NCBI GenBank assembly: GCA_905331475.1
Contig: CAJNYU010001385.1
Coordinates: 29,430-93,429, forward strand
From: Rotaria socialis
Taxonomy: Eukaryota > Rotifera > Eurotatoria > Philodinida > Philodinidae
DNA length: 64,000 nt
Direction: 5' to 3'
Positions 46,749 through 61,557 of this stretch are shown here, in pieces (within the stretch, counting starts at the first letter, position 1; each line of letters starts with the position of its first letter). Position numbers and translations under genes: made by a program. Below the pieces are notes generated by a model, which was not told the origin of the DNA, did no database searches, and saw nothing but the letters and a program-made list of their open reading frames with translations.

Positions 46749-47754
46749 TTTTCCAAATTACGAGTAGAAAACAAGATGTTCTTCCGTGCGTAGTATAAAA
46801 CACCTACTGACTGATCCTTAACTACCGCATTGTGAGTAACTAAGAACTTTTTCATTGGCTCTATTTTCCGACGAATACTCATCTGTTCACTGCCGCTTGA
46901 TGAATGTGAGAAAACTTTCCTATTAGAGATCTTCACTTTTACTTGATGGCTTTAAACCACTCGTAAGGTGCAAAATAAAAAAGAAAATGAACTACATATT
47001 AAACAGGTCATCGATACCATAATATGTACCTATGTATTTTTCTCGGCGTGATCTTAAATAATATTTACGAGATTTATTCTATTGTTTATAAAAAATATTA
47101 CAAAAAAAAGGTAACCTTGAACAGAACAAAGCACAGAATATATGTTTTGTTCATAAAAACTTTTCTCCGCTATTTGAAAAACAACACTAAAGTTGACTAC
47201 CAGTATTCAATAACACGAAATATGACGATATTATATATGAACCGTTAACATTCACTCAGGTGCACAGGTCTGCACGCCTAACGACACACATGCAAACAAT
47301 AGCAAAGAAAAATATGCATAACTTTTTCTTCCTCAGATACTTTTAAAACTGTTGTCATCGAAAACGTTTTTACATCTGCTTCAAATTTTCCCAAATGCAC
47401 ATCTCTCTTTTAAAAATCTTCCAGGTAAATAATGTACGATAGAAATCGGTACTTTGATCACAAGATTTTTTTTTGTTTTTGACCTAGTCTTTTATTGGCT
47501 GAGGGTGTGTCGAAGTTGTAACACAATGTCAATTATATTGACATAATGAATAGATATTCACACGCGTAAGAGATCATATCATTCGAGAAATTATAGAAAA
47601 AAAACGTCCACCATAATAAATCATGTTATTCAATTTATTGATATTGCATGACAGTTTTTAAAAATATAATAGTAACAAACGATATTTTGTTTTCTATCGA
47701 GTCATTGGTTTATGCGTACAAATTTGGCTCAAAAAAAAAAAAACTTTTTTTTTC
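46749..47754. other. Intergenic between KIF3B and BrkB-like genes
   Basis: Head of KIF3B (5' UTR/promoter side) to the tail of the next minus-strand gene. AT-rich, with short low-complexity frames only. Confidence 0.4.
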
Positions 47755-48768
47755 TTATGGCAGTGCTGGTTGATCAATATGATTTAACTCTTCAGCCATA
47801 AACTCATGTGTTTGAAAATTTTCATCGGTTAATTGTATTTGTTCACGATCAACAGATTCACATAGACATGTGCCGAGACCAGCTTTCAACGGTTGAATAT
47901 GATCGAAGAAGAATGCATTGATTTGAGCGCCAATGACAAATAATAGACCAAATAAATAAAAAAATAGTAATATAATTATTACGAAACCTAATTGTCCAGC
48001 ATAATCATTCATAAATTGATGAACATACCATGGAAAAATTAAAAGAACAAGTTGCAAACCTACAGCTGCAACGAATGCCCCACACCAACTAAAATGTTGA
48101 AAAGATTTTGTTTTTCAACAAACAAACAAAAATAAATAAATGTTTTCTACATACGTATGTTTCCATCGCATTTGACGTTTAGGAACAATTACATAAATGA
48201 GTTCAATGAATATAAATGAAAGTATACAACTAATAAAAACCACTAAAAATTGATAAAATCCTTGATGACTTTCTAAAATAGCTGGAACCGATGAAAATAA
48301 AATAATAAATGGTGTTATTGTTATAAATGCTAAAATCATTTTAAGTGCAAGAAAATTTTGATCGAGAATTGTTCGTTCACGTATACGATATATAATTGTT
48401 AAAACATCATCAATACCGACGAATAAACGTGAGCCAGTAAAAATTGATATAACAAAACCAACGGCAAACAATACACCAGCTTGTTTTGATATTGAATTAA
48501 ATAACGAATCGATCGTATCATTGAAACCTCGCTCAGGAAATGTTACTGTTAAGCGATCACGCATTCGTTTTTGAAATTCTTCTCGATCATTAAATATCAA
48601 ACTAACAACCGCAAACAAGCTTACTGCAAGTGGTAGTAATGAAATAAGTAAATAATATGCAATAAGTGCGGCTAATGAAAACGTCCAATCGTAGAGAATT
48701 TTCCAACCAAACAGAGATAATTGCCTTCGAATTCGAGCGATAGTTTCTTTTGTTTCATTTGACAACAT
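47755..48768 (-). CDS. YihY/BrkB-type multi-pass membrane protein
   Basis: Two exons, 48768-48155 and 48088-47755, with a 66-bp GTATGT..TTTTAG intron, give 315 residues. About six hydrophobic segments: near residues 28-57 (SLAALIAYYLLISLLPLAVSL), 92-112, 140-162, 172-196, then two in exon 2 (FVAAVGLQLVLLIFPWYVHQ and FVIIILLFFYLFGLLFVIGAQINA). The early SLAALIAYYLLISLLPL and the late FYLFGLLFVIGAQINAFF are the two hallmarks of the YihY/BrkB family, which is mainly bacterial. The length is typical. The function is unknown: inner-membrane proteins, once mis-called RNase BN. An animal copy with a spliceosomal intron suggests an old horizontal transfer, as is common in bdelloids, but this is inference. 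Confidence 0.8.
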
Positions 48769-50139
48769 ATTCGATTTGTTTCGACTAGATGAAATTTAGT
48801 TCTATGATATTTCTATTTGCGACGCTCGATTGACTCCATATCGATGTAGGCAGGGTGAGGCATAAACGTTTTTTTTATACGTCGTTTTTATCGATCCACC
48901 CACTCATAGCACCAGCTGATTCATAAGCGTCATATCATGAGAAAAAGTTTCATTACATGCGCTTTTTTTTCGTTCTAGTAAATTATATTGTATAGTTTGT
49001 ATATAGATGAGGTTATAATAATCATCAGTTGATTGTAAAATTTTGAAAATTCGCTTTTTTTGTTTTCGACAGAACAAAGAACAATGACATTTCTTGAAGG
49101 AAATTAAAGTATCAAATGTCGAATAACGAATCAATAAATGCCATTCAATCGAAAAAACAAAACAAAACAAATAACAATCGAACAATACATGTGTCGTTGA
49201 AACAGATGGCTCTCTTTGTTCGTCGCAATGGTTATTCATTCAACGTTAACTTTTCTAGTTTTTTATTTTATTATATTTAAGTCGGAAAATATAAGATAAG
49301 CGATATACATTCATAATCATACTGTGTATATTGTATTTTTCTTACGTTACCTTCTAAGTCAAAAGAAAGGAAGACATGGAAAAACTACTGACAACTCTGG
49401 AAAAAAACGTCTCGTAATACAATCTCTATGCCTAGATTTATAGAATCTTAATAATAACTATGAATACTAATAAAAACAACTAAATCGCATACATGATTAT
49501 CAGATATTTTTAATTTTCTATCGGAAAAAACATCATTTGACTAGAGAGAAGAAGGTTAACAAAATGCTAGTACATAATCCAAGGACTTTTATTCTAGCGA
49601 GTTACTATGAACAAGTGATTTGTTAATGGTGACACAAGGTGAACAGTCTAGAGGATGATATTTCGTAAAGATTAGTTTTTATTCAAGATCTTCAAGCAGT
49701 ATACATTAAATTGAAAGTCAGCTTTGATCTGCGTCAATTTGAATGTCTTCACACAAAAATCAAAAGTTTATTTACAAAAAATTACTTTTGTCCTTTATCT
49801 AATCCAATTCGAACTGTTGTAAATAATGTGTGTTTCCTAAAATCATTGAATTATCGAATATGAAAAGTTTCGCATGATAATTAGAAATCAGACTGAATAT
49901 CAACTTTTCATAGTTTAAGATAAAAACACGAAGTCGCCTGTTAGCGTACGTCATTAAAAAATGCTTGTAATTTTTCATGATCTTGTTCTGTATTCGATAG
50001 AACAACGACGATAGTGCAGTTATCTTTTATATTACATGGTACAAGCTGACTAGTTCCGTGCATCATCAATCAACAATAATAATCACAAGATAGAAATGAC
50101 AAGCAACACTGACAGTTCTATGCTGATTTCGGTTCATGA
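48769..50139. other. Intergenic, no gene seen
   Basis: AT-rich. Minus frames at 48904-49239 and 49799-50005 have no recognisable domain and no codon structure like the neighbouring genes. Confidence 0.4.
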
Positions 50140-50473
50140 GTAACACCGAATGAAAATCAGCCATTACCACCCCCACCGCCATACACAGCTGTTGCAATAG
50201 ATCCAACAGAAACCGATGTTGAATATATGAAACCGTTTACGCATACATCAGCTATTATCAACGAGCTTTCCAATGAACAAATTTTACCATCTAACCAACG
50301 ACAACTTCATTCTCAACAGATTCTTTGCGTAACTCAATGCATCGATAATCAAGAGAAAACAATACAAATGATAGACTAGTTGTAGACGTATGTGTCTCGA
50401 TTGTTGGTTTTGCAGTGGGCATTGCTTGAGTTGCTTTGCATATCGCCTATCGGGCAAAGCGTAGATCGCAGTA
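50140..50473 (+). pseudogene. Possible broken membrane-protein fragment with PPPPPY motif
   Basis: A plus frame reads NENQPLPPPPPYTAVAIDPT and continues about 60 residues to a TAG near 50382. One base shift later, a hydrophobic stretch DVCVSIVGFAVGIA, then a TGA, then VALHIAYRAKRRSQ is seen. A PPxY tail next to a membrane segment and basic stop-transfer resembles a small single-pass protein, but the shift and stop imply decay. Not identified further. Confidence 0.35.
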
Positions 50474-52393
50474 AATATCTTTGATTTTCGTGCTAATTAA
50501 TTAATTTCGAAAATGTTTTTCTCTTCGCATTCTAAATGATGATAGATTTAAAGTCGTGAGAATACATTTAACGTTTGTTTGGTATGCATGTTTACAAATA
50601 TGTCGATTAAGATTATATAGAAAAATTTTCTTGTTTATGAATGTGCTTTAACAATAGAAATTCAACTGTTTGTTATTCGAAAGTTGACCATAGCTTCGCT
50701 ATCAATCTGAATTACTTGAATAAATATTTGTTATTCTACTTGGACAAGATAAAAACATCAAGCATATACGATTATTCTAGCAGCTTGCTTGCAGTTAAAG
50801 ATATTCTTTATGCATACTTGAACAACGAAGTTCATATATATATATATAAATAACATACCGAAAGTTAAAATAACATTTTACTTCATATCGATTGGATGTT
50901 GTAGATTACTTTTTACCATGTAAGACAAAAAAGAGAGAACGACAAAGATTAGCGAAGAAAAACAAGCTCTTTTTGACTTCCGTTCACTTTCATCTCTCAC
51001 GACTATTTCGATGTTACCTTGAAATATAGGACAATGTGATCCTTTCATCTTGTTTAACAGGATTAGAGTATCATTTGATCAGAGAGAAAATTCTACCTTT
51101 CACTAGAACTTAATCGGAACGACGACAATTAGCTCGAGTTCATCTCATTTTCTTCACATCATTGAACTTCAGCAGACATGAGAACGATTAGGAAATAGAC
51201 TAATGGATGATCATCGTACATTCTCTGCGTTTTTTTTCCTTTTCTTGTTATAATTATAATTAGATCTGATTACTATATCGTTCATTCATATCTCATACTT
51301 GAATATGTGCACGTGTGTATATGTATATTGGTCAAGTATAGGTAAGGTTCAATTAGAATATTCACACACATTCGAAAATATGTCTGAGTATTGAAAGATG
51401 ATATGATAGCAAGGACAGGTTCAATGAATAAGTGGACGTCGCCTGTTAATACAAGTTTGAATCAACAAAATGAGAAGAAAATTTACATGTCAATGTGAAA
51501 AACTAACATTTTCAGCATGAGAGAATTTATCCGGGAGAGTCATTTTGAAGTGAACTATGTTTTGACAATCATTCAAATATTATTAAGCGAGCGAAAATCA
51601 TCGAATAGTGATAGATCGTCTAATGAGAAACTGTGTATTGACTAGAATAAACCTAGTCAATATAAGCATTTCAAGTAAAGTGAACAGATGCTTCTGTCTA
51701 CTGTATATTACTAAGTGTCGGCGACTTTCAAAAGATAGATCGATCAGACTGAAGCAATCATTATTCTATCCGTTTCAAATGAGTTCGAACACCTGATACT
51801 CGCCGAGATTTATTTTGTAGTCTTTTTTTTTTTGATCGTGCTGATTTGTTTTTGATACTTCTCTCTTATCTTCTTTTTGTTTTTGTAGAATTCAGTTTAG
51901 TCTGATTTCGCTTACAAACTTGATTGAATGTCTAATAATTCAATTGTTCACTATAATAGCTCAATGTTTATGAAGATTGTTTCTTTACATTATCGATGAG
52001 AGGACGAGGATTGCGAAAATGTACATGCCAAGTTGAAAAGGAAAAGAGATTATGGGATGTTAACATATCTAATTTCTTCGTTCATCGTCAATGTATGCAC
52101 GAGTCTTCTTCTTACGAAATTAAAATGTCAGATACGCTCACTTCCTCCTCCTCGTTTTCGTTTATAAGAGGTCAGTCACTTTTTGTTCTCCTACAACTAA
52201 CTCACTTTCGTTCGTGTCTCTCCCCCTCTCTCTCTCTCTCTCTCTATTCTTATGTTTGATGTTTTCTGTTGTTTTTTCGATTTGACCTGTCCGCCCAACA
52301 GTCGCCGTTATTATGTATAGAAGATAATGAACCGATTATTGTTCACATGAGTTGTCATAATTGACGAAAACAAATCGTGTTGGAAATGCCAAG
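50474..52393. other. 1.9 kb upstream of Crumbs gene, no gene seen
   Basis: AT-rich, with (TA)n at about 50838-50847, a T run near 51822 and a (TC)n microsatellite at about 52221-52245. It probably includes the promoter and 5' UTR of the downstream gene. Confidence 0.4.
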
Positions 52394-55300
52394 ATGTACT
52401 GGGCAAATATTCAAGGTACAACTTGATAAGAGTTATTTTTGCTTTTCAATTTAACTGTTAATATTCTTTTGTTTTAGTCTTTAGTTTTATTCTTCTTATT
52501 TGTAAAATTTCATCAAGAAGTATAAGTTTTAGTTATCGTTCCTGCTTACCAAATATTGATTTAATTCATATTGAACATTATCATCCATTGAACAGTCAAC
52601 AATTTCAATTGCTAACAAAAGATTTTCATTTAAATGTTATTTATCGTTATAAAAAAGAAAAACTTCAATATAAATTTGGTAATTTAAATACCCTACTAGG
52701 AAATTTATCCAATTTCGATTATCAATATCAATCGGCAATTAACTATTACCATCAAATTGATACATGGAATCATGTTAATCTTATATTTGATGATAGTTTA
52801 TCACGTGTATTTATATCATTTAATAATGATGAAACACGAAAAATACCTTTAGTTGATTATCCCCTACTGTTTCAAAATAAAACAATTGAAACAAAATTAA
52901 ATATTCGTATACTTGTTAATGAACAAGATAAAAATCTAACATGTTTACTGCCGTACAAAGGTTTTGAAATCAATAAAAACAGTTTTCTGAATTCTTGTGT
53001 AACAAATATAAAGACGTGTGGTTAGTATTGAGAGAGAGAACGAAGAAGTCAAAGTATGTTTTCTTTATGTATTTGTAGAACATCGGATATGTACGTCGTC
53101 GAATAATGCTGAACAGTATTGTCCACTATTTAAAATATTTGATTGTTATCCGTTTACTGGTTAGTTGAAAACGAATTTTACGAGAAATTTATTTTTATGT
53201 ATTTGAAATAGATTTGCAATGTGGATTAAAAACAATACCTGTTCTTTGTTCGACTAATGATTGTCTAAATCAAGGATTTTGCCATAGTGAGAGATTAAAA
53301 AATTCTTCGCAATGCGTTTGTCCATTTGGTAAATTTACTGTTGAAATTCATTTTTGTCTTTTTTTTTATAAAACTTTTTTTCTTTGTCAAGGTTTTGCTG
53401 GTGATCAGTGTGAATACGATATCAACGAATGTCAATCAAACCCGTGTCCAAAACAGAGTACATGTATTGATGTACCCAATGGTTATTCATGTGTTTGTGG
53501 TATGAAGCAAAAACGATATTTGACTATCAGGAAAGAAGAACTGTTGTTATTTTAGATCCTGGCTGGACTGGAGTAGACTGTTCAGAAGATATTGATGAAT
53601 GTACAACAACACAAACATGTAAAGCAGCCCGAAATTGTATCAATCTACCTGGATCGTATAAATGTGAATGTTTCGAAAGTTTCACTGGATTCAACTGTGA
53701 AATGGTATGACCAATAAAATTAATTCGCAAGTTTTGCCTGAGATATGAGAGATGACGCATGAATGATTTTAAGAAAAAGAAATCTATCGGTAGAACGACA
53801 TTGAACTAGTTTGTTTTTGTATGCTATTTGTTCAGTATCGATATGACTACTTGAACTATTGAGATTGACATATATTAATATGCATAATGTCATAAGAAAT
53901 TCAATCCGACTAATCAACAGATCTTTTCTTTTTAAAGATTGACATTCGATAAAGAGTATAAATCCTATTGACTCCTTAACGCACTTGACAAAAATAAGCC
54001 AATTTTCTCTGTAGACATTAGATCCATGTTTATCTCAACCGTGTCTTAACAATGCTACTAAATGTCATTCAATTCTTGATCGGGATCATGTCCTCTACCA
54101 TTGTGTATGCCAGTCAGGTTTCACGGGTCATAATTGTGAGACAAATATAAATGATTGTGAAGGTATAATTTGTCAAAAGAACAATACACAATGTGTCGAT
54201 GGTGTTAATTCATTTCATTGTGAATGTAAATCGAATTTTAAACGAAGTATGTGCATGTGTATGGCTCTTTTTCAAAATGTAAAGAGTTCTTTTTAAAGAT
54301 TGGGATAGTTCCTGTGTTGAACAAAATCCTTGCGATTCATCACCGTGTCATCAAAATGCAACTTGTTATAATTTAAATGGCGGTCAATATCGTTGTATGT
54401 GTCCACCGACTTATACAGGTGTTCAATGTGATGAAGATATCGATGAATGTAGTATATTTCCGTTTATATGTCGAAATGGTGGAACGTAAGTTATTTTATT
54501 GAAACAGAAATCTTCTCATGAATATTTGAAATTGTTCGAGACAGATGTGTCAACGATGTTGGCTCCTATCGATGTTATTGTGCACCAGGTTGGATTGGTT
54601 CAACGTGTGCTAAAGCAATTGATTATTGTATTTCTCAACCGTGCAATCGAAATGGAACGTGTATTAATAAAGTAAATAGTTTTCATAATACAAAAAAAGA
54701 CAAAAATAACGAAGCATGCGATCGAAATTATTTTAGATAAATGGATTCGAATGTCGTTGTTTATCACCATATACAGGTGACGTTTGTCAATATGATATTG
54801 ATGAATGTTTAATAGAACCATGTGTCAATAATGGAACCTGCTATAATTACGTTGGTGGGTTTCATTGCCGTTGTCCGACTGGTTATTTCGGTATGAATAG
54901 GTCGTCTGTGTAGTAACTTGTACAGTTGTTTTTGAATAGGCTTTCATTGTGAATATCCCCCATCGGAATGTGAACGATATCAAAAAGCGAGTTTTTCTGT
55001 CAAATGTAATGATCCTCATTTATGCGTTGTAAATGATACGGAAAAATTACGGCAATTGAATCAATTAACAACATATACATGTAGAACAGAACGTGATCGA
55101 ACACTGGATAATTATTTTACATGTTCAAGTGAACAGAAATATAATTATTGTCATTGTCCTTCAAGTAAGAAAGCATTTTTGTTTCATTCCTATAGACAAT
55201 TCAATGCCGGGGGACGTTTTTTTTATTTAGATATTCTTCCATGTGCCGATAATTACACTGAAACTTCTAATAGACCATTGGTTTCAAGAGCATCTTGTCC

Positions 55301-58300
55301 TTGTCATAACGGTGGTACTTGTCATTGGATAAATTCGAAAACTTATCGCTGCTATTGTTCACCCGGTTTAACTGGTGAGAATTGTCTTACTCAAATTGAT
55401 CATTGTCTCAGTCGTCCATGTTATAATAATGGTACATGTTTATCACAATTGAATTCATTTACATGCCAATGCCCAACTAGTTACAAGGGAATCTATTGTC
55501 AAAACCTAATTGACCGATGTGAAAATAATCCTTGTCTTAATAATGGTACATGTCAAAGATTTAAGGAAAAATACAAATGTAATTGCCTATCAAGTTATAC
55601 AGGTAAAAATTGTGAAATCTATCAAACGCCTTGTCTATCTCAGCCATGTCAACATCATGGAAAATGTTTCAATCATAATAATACATTTGAATGTCAATGT
55701 CCATTGAACTATCAAGGCAAAAATTGTGAACAAGCAGTTGATTTATGTCATACACCATTTAATACCAGTTTATGTCTTAATGGTGGCTTATGTTCAATAA
55801 ATAATCATAAAATTCAATGTTCGTGCTTATCGGGTTTTACTGGTCTTTTCTGCGAAACAAATATCAACGATTGCTATACAAAACCTTGTTCAACACATGG
55901 CGAATGTGTTGATTTAGTAAATGGTTATCAATGTCATTGCGAACCTGGTTGGAATGGTTATAATTGTGAAAAACGACAACACGATATAAGCAAATCATTT
56001 ATTTATCATCCAAGTCTGTCATCAACATTTCATCTACGGAATTCATCGATAAATATTTCACAGTATTTACCATATCGTCATTCGTCATTACCAATACGAA
56101 TTCAATATGAATTTCGCACAACACTAGACAAAGTTTCACTTCTTTCCATTGGAAAACGTTTTAAACAGAAACTTGTCAACAATAGAATCTTAACTAATTT
56201 AGATGATAAAACGATTCTATCAACATCTATCGATTATAATGAAAAATGGTTTATGATTACGATTGAAATCTTTCATTTGTGGGTTGATGTAAGAATTGGA
56301 CTCAATTCTTTATCGCAAAGATTTTTCGTTTCGAATACATCATTAGCAAATTTAATCAATAATCAAGTTGTATTCGGTTATAAAAGTTATTCCGGTTGTG
56401 TAAGAAATATTGAAATTACGTATAGTCAAGCTTACTCGATTTTACTCACTGATCATCTGATTGAAACAAGTGAAAATCGAACATTGGGATGTGAAAGGTA
56501 TTTACGAGAATGAAAATAATTGAATGTTATCAATCTTCAAAGATAGATCACCTAGACGTTTCTCTTATTATTCAATTTTATGAGTGCTAAAGAAATAAAA
56601 TGTCTTTTTTTTTAGAACGGATGCTTGTCAAAATGCAGTTTGTCAAAAGAATGAATTATGTGAAGATCATTGGTTTTATCATCGATGTCAATGTCAACGG
56701 CCATTTTTTGGTGAAAATTGTGATCTAAGTAAAATCCTATTTTGTGTTCGTCTTGTTATCTATTCATATTTGCTTTTGCCTATCAACTTAGTTCCTCCAA
56801 TAGTAACATTCAATCAATCAAGTTCAGCAAATATATTATTGTCATCGCCGATATCAAATATGTCGCTCTTCTTTAATACTCTTCAATCGAATGGAACACT
56901 CTTTGAACTTGTTTCTTCAATGAAACACTATCGATCTACTCGTGATCTAACATTACAAAATCGATCAGCATCGAAGATAATCGGAGGATTAATAAATGGC
57001 CGTTTTCGATTGATAATTATTGACGATGGACCTAAACGGCAAGAATTTGAATTACGTAGTGAACAAACACTGAACGATGGACGGCCACATCAAATTGAAC
57101 TTGATTTAGAAAATTATAGATTAATTATCGATGAAATCCATAATGAAACTTTAAAAAAAGCAAATAATAAATTACTGTTAAATCAAGTTGAATTATTAGG
57201 TGATGGTTCATTAAATGGTTGGCTACAAGGTATACGCATCAACGATCAACTCATTTCATTTGATCATACAAACCAAATAGCACAAAATTTCAATATAACA
57301 AGTTTAAATATGAATGAAATCGAACAAAATCCATGCTATCCAAATAATCCATGTTTAAACGAAGGCATCTGTCTCATAACACATTCACAAGATTATCTGT
57401 AAGTAGTTTATTTTAATTTATAAAATACAATAAAAGAGAAGTAATTCTCGCTCATAGATAAAAATTACAAATTCTCTTCTATCTTTTAAAATCTTTAGTA
57501 CAAAATGAATATAATTACTCCCCTGCTTAGACACTATTTGATTACGTACTTAAATCTGTGCCACTGTCCATTTCTTTTGTGTCACCATTGTTGTGTGTTC
57601 TCTTCTCATGGTTACATTGTGCCTACATTTTTCTTCGTCTCGTAATACAATAGTACAAAAGAAATAGTAAAAAAGATAAATCTACAGGCGAGAGGATGAT
57701 GGTTACAAAGCATGTATGTACCGTAGTTTTCGATTTAAACAAATACCTGTACACGTACGTACATATGAGTGAATAATGATAAATAAACTTTATGTAAATG
57801 CAATCGTTATCTATCTTCTCTTATTTCCATCATTAATCAGATGTCAATGTGATCCAAGATGGTTTGGTAGAAATTGTTCGGAACCAAATATATGTAATTA
57901 TAATAACAGTAGTCTATGCCCGAATGGATTCATTTGTAAAGTTACTGATGAAAATCAAGAATGTAAGTTTTTACTTTTTTGTTTCTAATTATGAAACTTT
58001 TATCAATAAAAACAAAATATATAAAATAGGCTTAGCAACGGCCACATTCGAAGGAAATACGAGCAGTCTAATAGCAACATTACATCATAGTTCTGTGTCG
58101 AAAATCACCAATGAAATTTCCTTTCGACTTCGTGCTCGCCCTCAAAATGCTCATTTATTAACCATAAAAAATTTATATACATCCAATTATTTTTCTATTT
58201 ATCTCTTTGGTCAAAACTTAATTTATCGTGATTCAATATTAACAACCGATCTTATTATTGAATTAAACGAGAGCGTATTTGACGAATGGACCACATTTCA

Positions 58301-60125
58301 TTTACATTGGTCAGATTTTTCAACATTAACAATTAACTATTTATTTACATACACAATTAATTTATCATTGAAATCTTTGCTGACATCCAACGGTCAAACA
58401 CAAATATATATTGGAAATGGTTTTCGAGGATGTTTAGAATTTGTTTTACTCGGAGAAAATCTCTACATACCATTTTATAATGATATGATATACGACAATG
58501 ATACGAGGCAAAATAAATTTTTTATTGAACAAATCGAAAACATACATATTAATAATTGTTCATTTAATCATGTATGTGAAAATATCAACTGTCAAAATGG
58601 TTTATGTTATAGTGATTTTGATCGAGGCAAATGTGTATGTAATATTGGATGGAATGGAGATTTTTGTCAAATGAATATTAATGAATGTGAACTAGGAAAT
58701 AATTGTTCAAAAGAAAATAGTATTTGTGAAGATCATTTAGATGGATATTATACATGCAAATGTCAGCAAGGATTTACGGGCCAATTGTAAGTAGACCTTT
58801 ATTATATTGATGAAGTTTAAGCAATCGCGAAAAAATTCTTAACGAATCTTAGATATTATATTTTTACTAACATTGATTTAAGCATTAGATATCCTTGACA
58901 TTCACAGCGAGTCTCAATATATTTCTGAGTTACAACGTATCCTTGACCTCTGTCAATCTGTAAAACAAAACTCAGTACGTTTTTCTTCTTCAGTTGTGAA
59001 ACAAATATCGATGAATGTGCATCGTCGCCTTGCGCTAACAATGGTACTTGTACTGATTTAATCGATGGGTATTTATGTAATTGTACGAAGGAATACATTA
59101 ATTCGAATTGTTCAAAATCAATTGATGCCACCTGTTTTGGTCAATTACATAGCTGTGAAAATAATGGTACATGTATATTAAAAAGTACTCATCTTTATGT
59201 TGATAATCCTGAAAGTGAATGTGAATGTTTAAATGGTTATGATGGTTTATGGTGTGAGAACGATTTATGTTCACAATTGCATTGCCAAAATGATGGTACA
59301 TGCCAGCGATTACCCAATGGCAAGGCAAAATGTTTATGCAGTGAACAATTCGATGGTAATGAATGTGAACATGATGTAAATGAATGCGAACTAGCGAATC
59401 AAACAGAGATTTGTTTAAACAATGGCAAATGTATTAATTATCCTGGTGGATATCGATGTCAATGTCAAGAACATTATCTAGGAGAACATTGTGAACATAA
59501 ACATATTTGTTTGGACCAATCACCTTGTCTTAATCGTGGACAATGTAAAGTTGATGGTGGTGAACAATATTATTGTGAATGTTTAACAAATTTTACAGGT
59601 GTAAACTGTGAACTATTAACATGTGAATCAACACCTTGCCATCATAATGGAACATGTACACATGATACTGATCATGGATTTATATGTAATTGCACAGGAA
59701 CAGGTAAAAATCAATTTTCTATTCGATGAAATGTAATCCAATGGTTTTTAATAGGTTATGAAGATGAACAATGTACTACAGAAATCAATGAATGTCTTAG
59801 TAATCCGTGTCAAAATAATGCAAGTTGTATTAATGAACGAGATGGATATATTTGTGTATGTCCAAAGGATTTTATTGGACTTCAATGTGAGAGTAGACAA
59901 GAATTTTTAAGATCTCTTGGTTTTTCATATCATTATATTATATGGCCAAGCATGGCTATTTTATTACTAATGATTATTACTCTATTCACTATTGCCGTTG
60001 GACGTGTAAAAGAAAGTCGTCGATTACAAGGAACCTATAGACCAGCATTGAATGAACATGGTCAAACTTCACGCGTGGAATTTAGTATGATTTTAAAACC
60101 CCCACCAGAAGAACGATTGATTTAG
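52394..60125 (+). CDS. crb: Crumbs homologue (EGF/laminin-G apical polarity protein)
   Basis: Exon 1 (52394-52415) and exon 2 (52478-53020) join to a signal peptide, MYWANIQVFSFILLICKISS. The ectodomain alternates laminin-G-like domains (about 52560-53020, 55990-56490, 56790-57330 and 58030-58560) with more than 20 EGF modules. Many of these are calcium-binding (DINEC/DIDEC, CxNxGxC, Y.C.C..G..G..C). A single membrane span (IIWPSMAILLLMIITLFTIA, about 59935-59998) is followed by a 40-residue tail. The tail holds a FERM-binding-like block (RLQGTYRPALNEHG) and ends KPPPEERLI, TAG at 60123-60125, the PDZ ligand for PALS1/Stardust and Par6. Crumbs fixes the apical domain of epithelia. Some 17 or more exons join in phase, with one 350-bp intron (57400-57775); no break seen. 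Confidence 0.92.
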
Positions 60126-61557
60126 TCAGATGTGATTTATCTGTTTTTTTTCCTGTCACCTATCATCAGCCCTATTTTTTTGCTTGTCTTCTTTGGATAT
60201 TATAAACATATTTCGTTTTGCTTTGTGTTTGATTCCATCTGTGTGTAGTTCATTTGTTTGTAATAAAACTTCGTTTCTTATGGAAATATTTCTTTTTACA
60301 CTCATTCGAAAATCGAATATGGTAAGACAAGATGGAGACGATTTAGATTAGTGAGTATTTTTCTTCTAAACTAACCAATTACAGAAACTTGTAGTCCTCG
60401 AGAAATCTAGCCTGATCGCTACCAACAAAAGTTGTAACGCAGAAAGCTATAGTACTAGAGAACATTTAGAGTGGGAAATCTTCCAGTTAACCTTCTTTAA
60501 TTGTGTATACTCTAGCGATTAACTGCAGTTATTTTTTTTCTCGAGGCTTTCATATTTAAAAAACAACGATCAGTGGCGATATAGTATTGTTCACGGGAAA
60601 AAATATCATTAGTTGACGTCGATCGGTGTATACGACTTAGGAATGTTTTTTTAACCTTCGTTTGCGAATGTTTCATATATACATATTATTATTGTTGGTC
60701 TGCATTCAATTATGGTTGGTAAAAAAGCAATATTGGCTTTCTCTTTCTTTTTTGTTTTGCTTCGTTTAGTTAATCAAAAGAAACTGTCCAGCGCTGTTTT
60801 GCCAGCAGAACTCACGAAATGAAAGAGTGATTGAGAAAGAAGTCATTCAATTCTATAGCAATCAGAAAAGAAAACGGATTGAAAAGAGAAAGTATTGGCA
60901 ATATCTATTTGAAACGATGAAATCTTGCTGCTTTCTTGAATTATTTCATTCATCATGAGCAATCAAAACATATCCACATTGACTGTAGATGAACCAGTAG
61001 AAATTCATATTTGGTTACAACTACGAGAGGTGTCACATATCCGAAATATCGGGCATGCTGGAGATGCCAAGGGAGACGCCGACATACAAAACGAATACTA
61101 ACATATAATACAAATACTATGCGTATGTAAAATTATTTCAGCGCATTCTGCGTCTCACGCAGAGACGCCTTATCTTCGGGAACTACTGAGAAAAAATATT
61201 TTCCTGATTTGAAGGCTATGACCGATACCCAGCCTTTGCTCACAATCGAGTGTGGCAACCGTTCATCCAGCAATGCTGTCTAACTCACAGGGAAGGCGAA
61301 CCCATAAATTAGTTCATCATAGGACGCCGCGAATGGTGCTGGTGAGCGTCGAAACAATTATCGGCTTGCTAAATCGTAATCATCCATGGATATAGCCACA
61401 TAAACAAAATACTAAATTTACAGCGAATGACAGGTAAAAAGATAAATACAGGCGCACTGTCAACCACGTGGAAAAGGCAAATCATTCGATATTGGCGCGT
61501 CGCTGCGGTAGACAAGCATGAAAACATCCGCACCTACTTAAACGTAAGTTGAATGCA
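60126..61557. other. Downstream of Crumbs, no gene seen
   Basis: 3' UTR likely to about 60270 (AATAAAACTT at 60259). The rest is unassigned; 61020-61400 is GC-richer but has no long frame. Confidence 0.4.
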
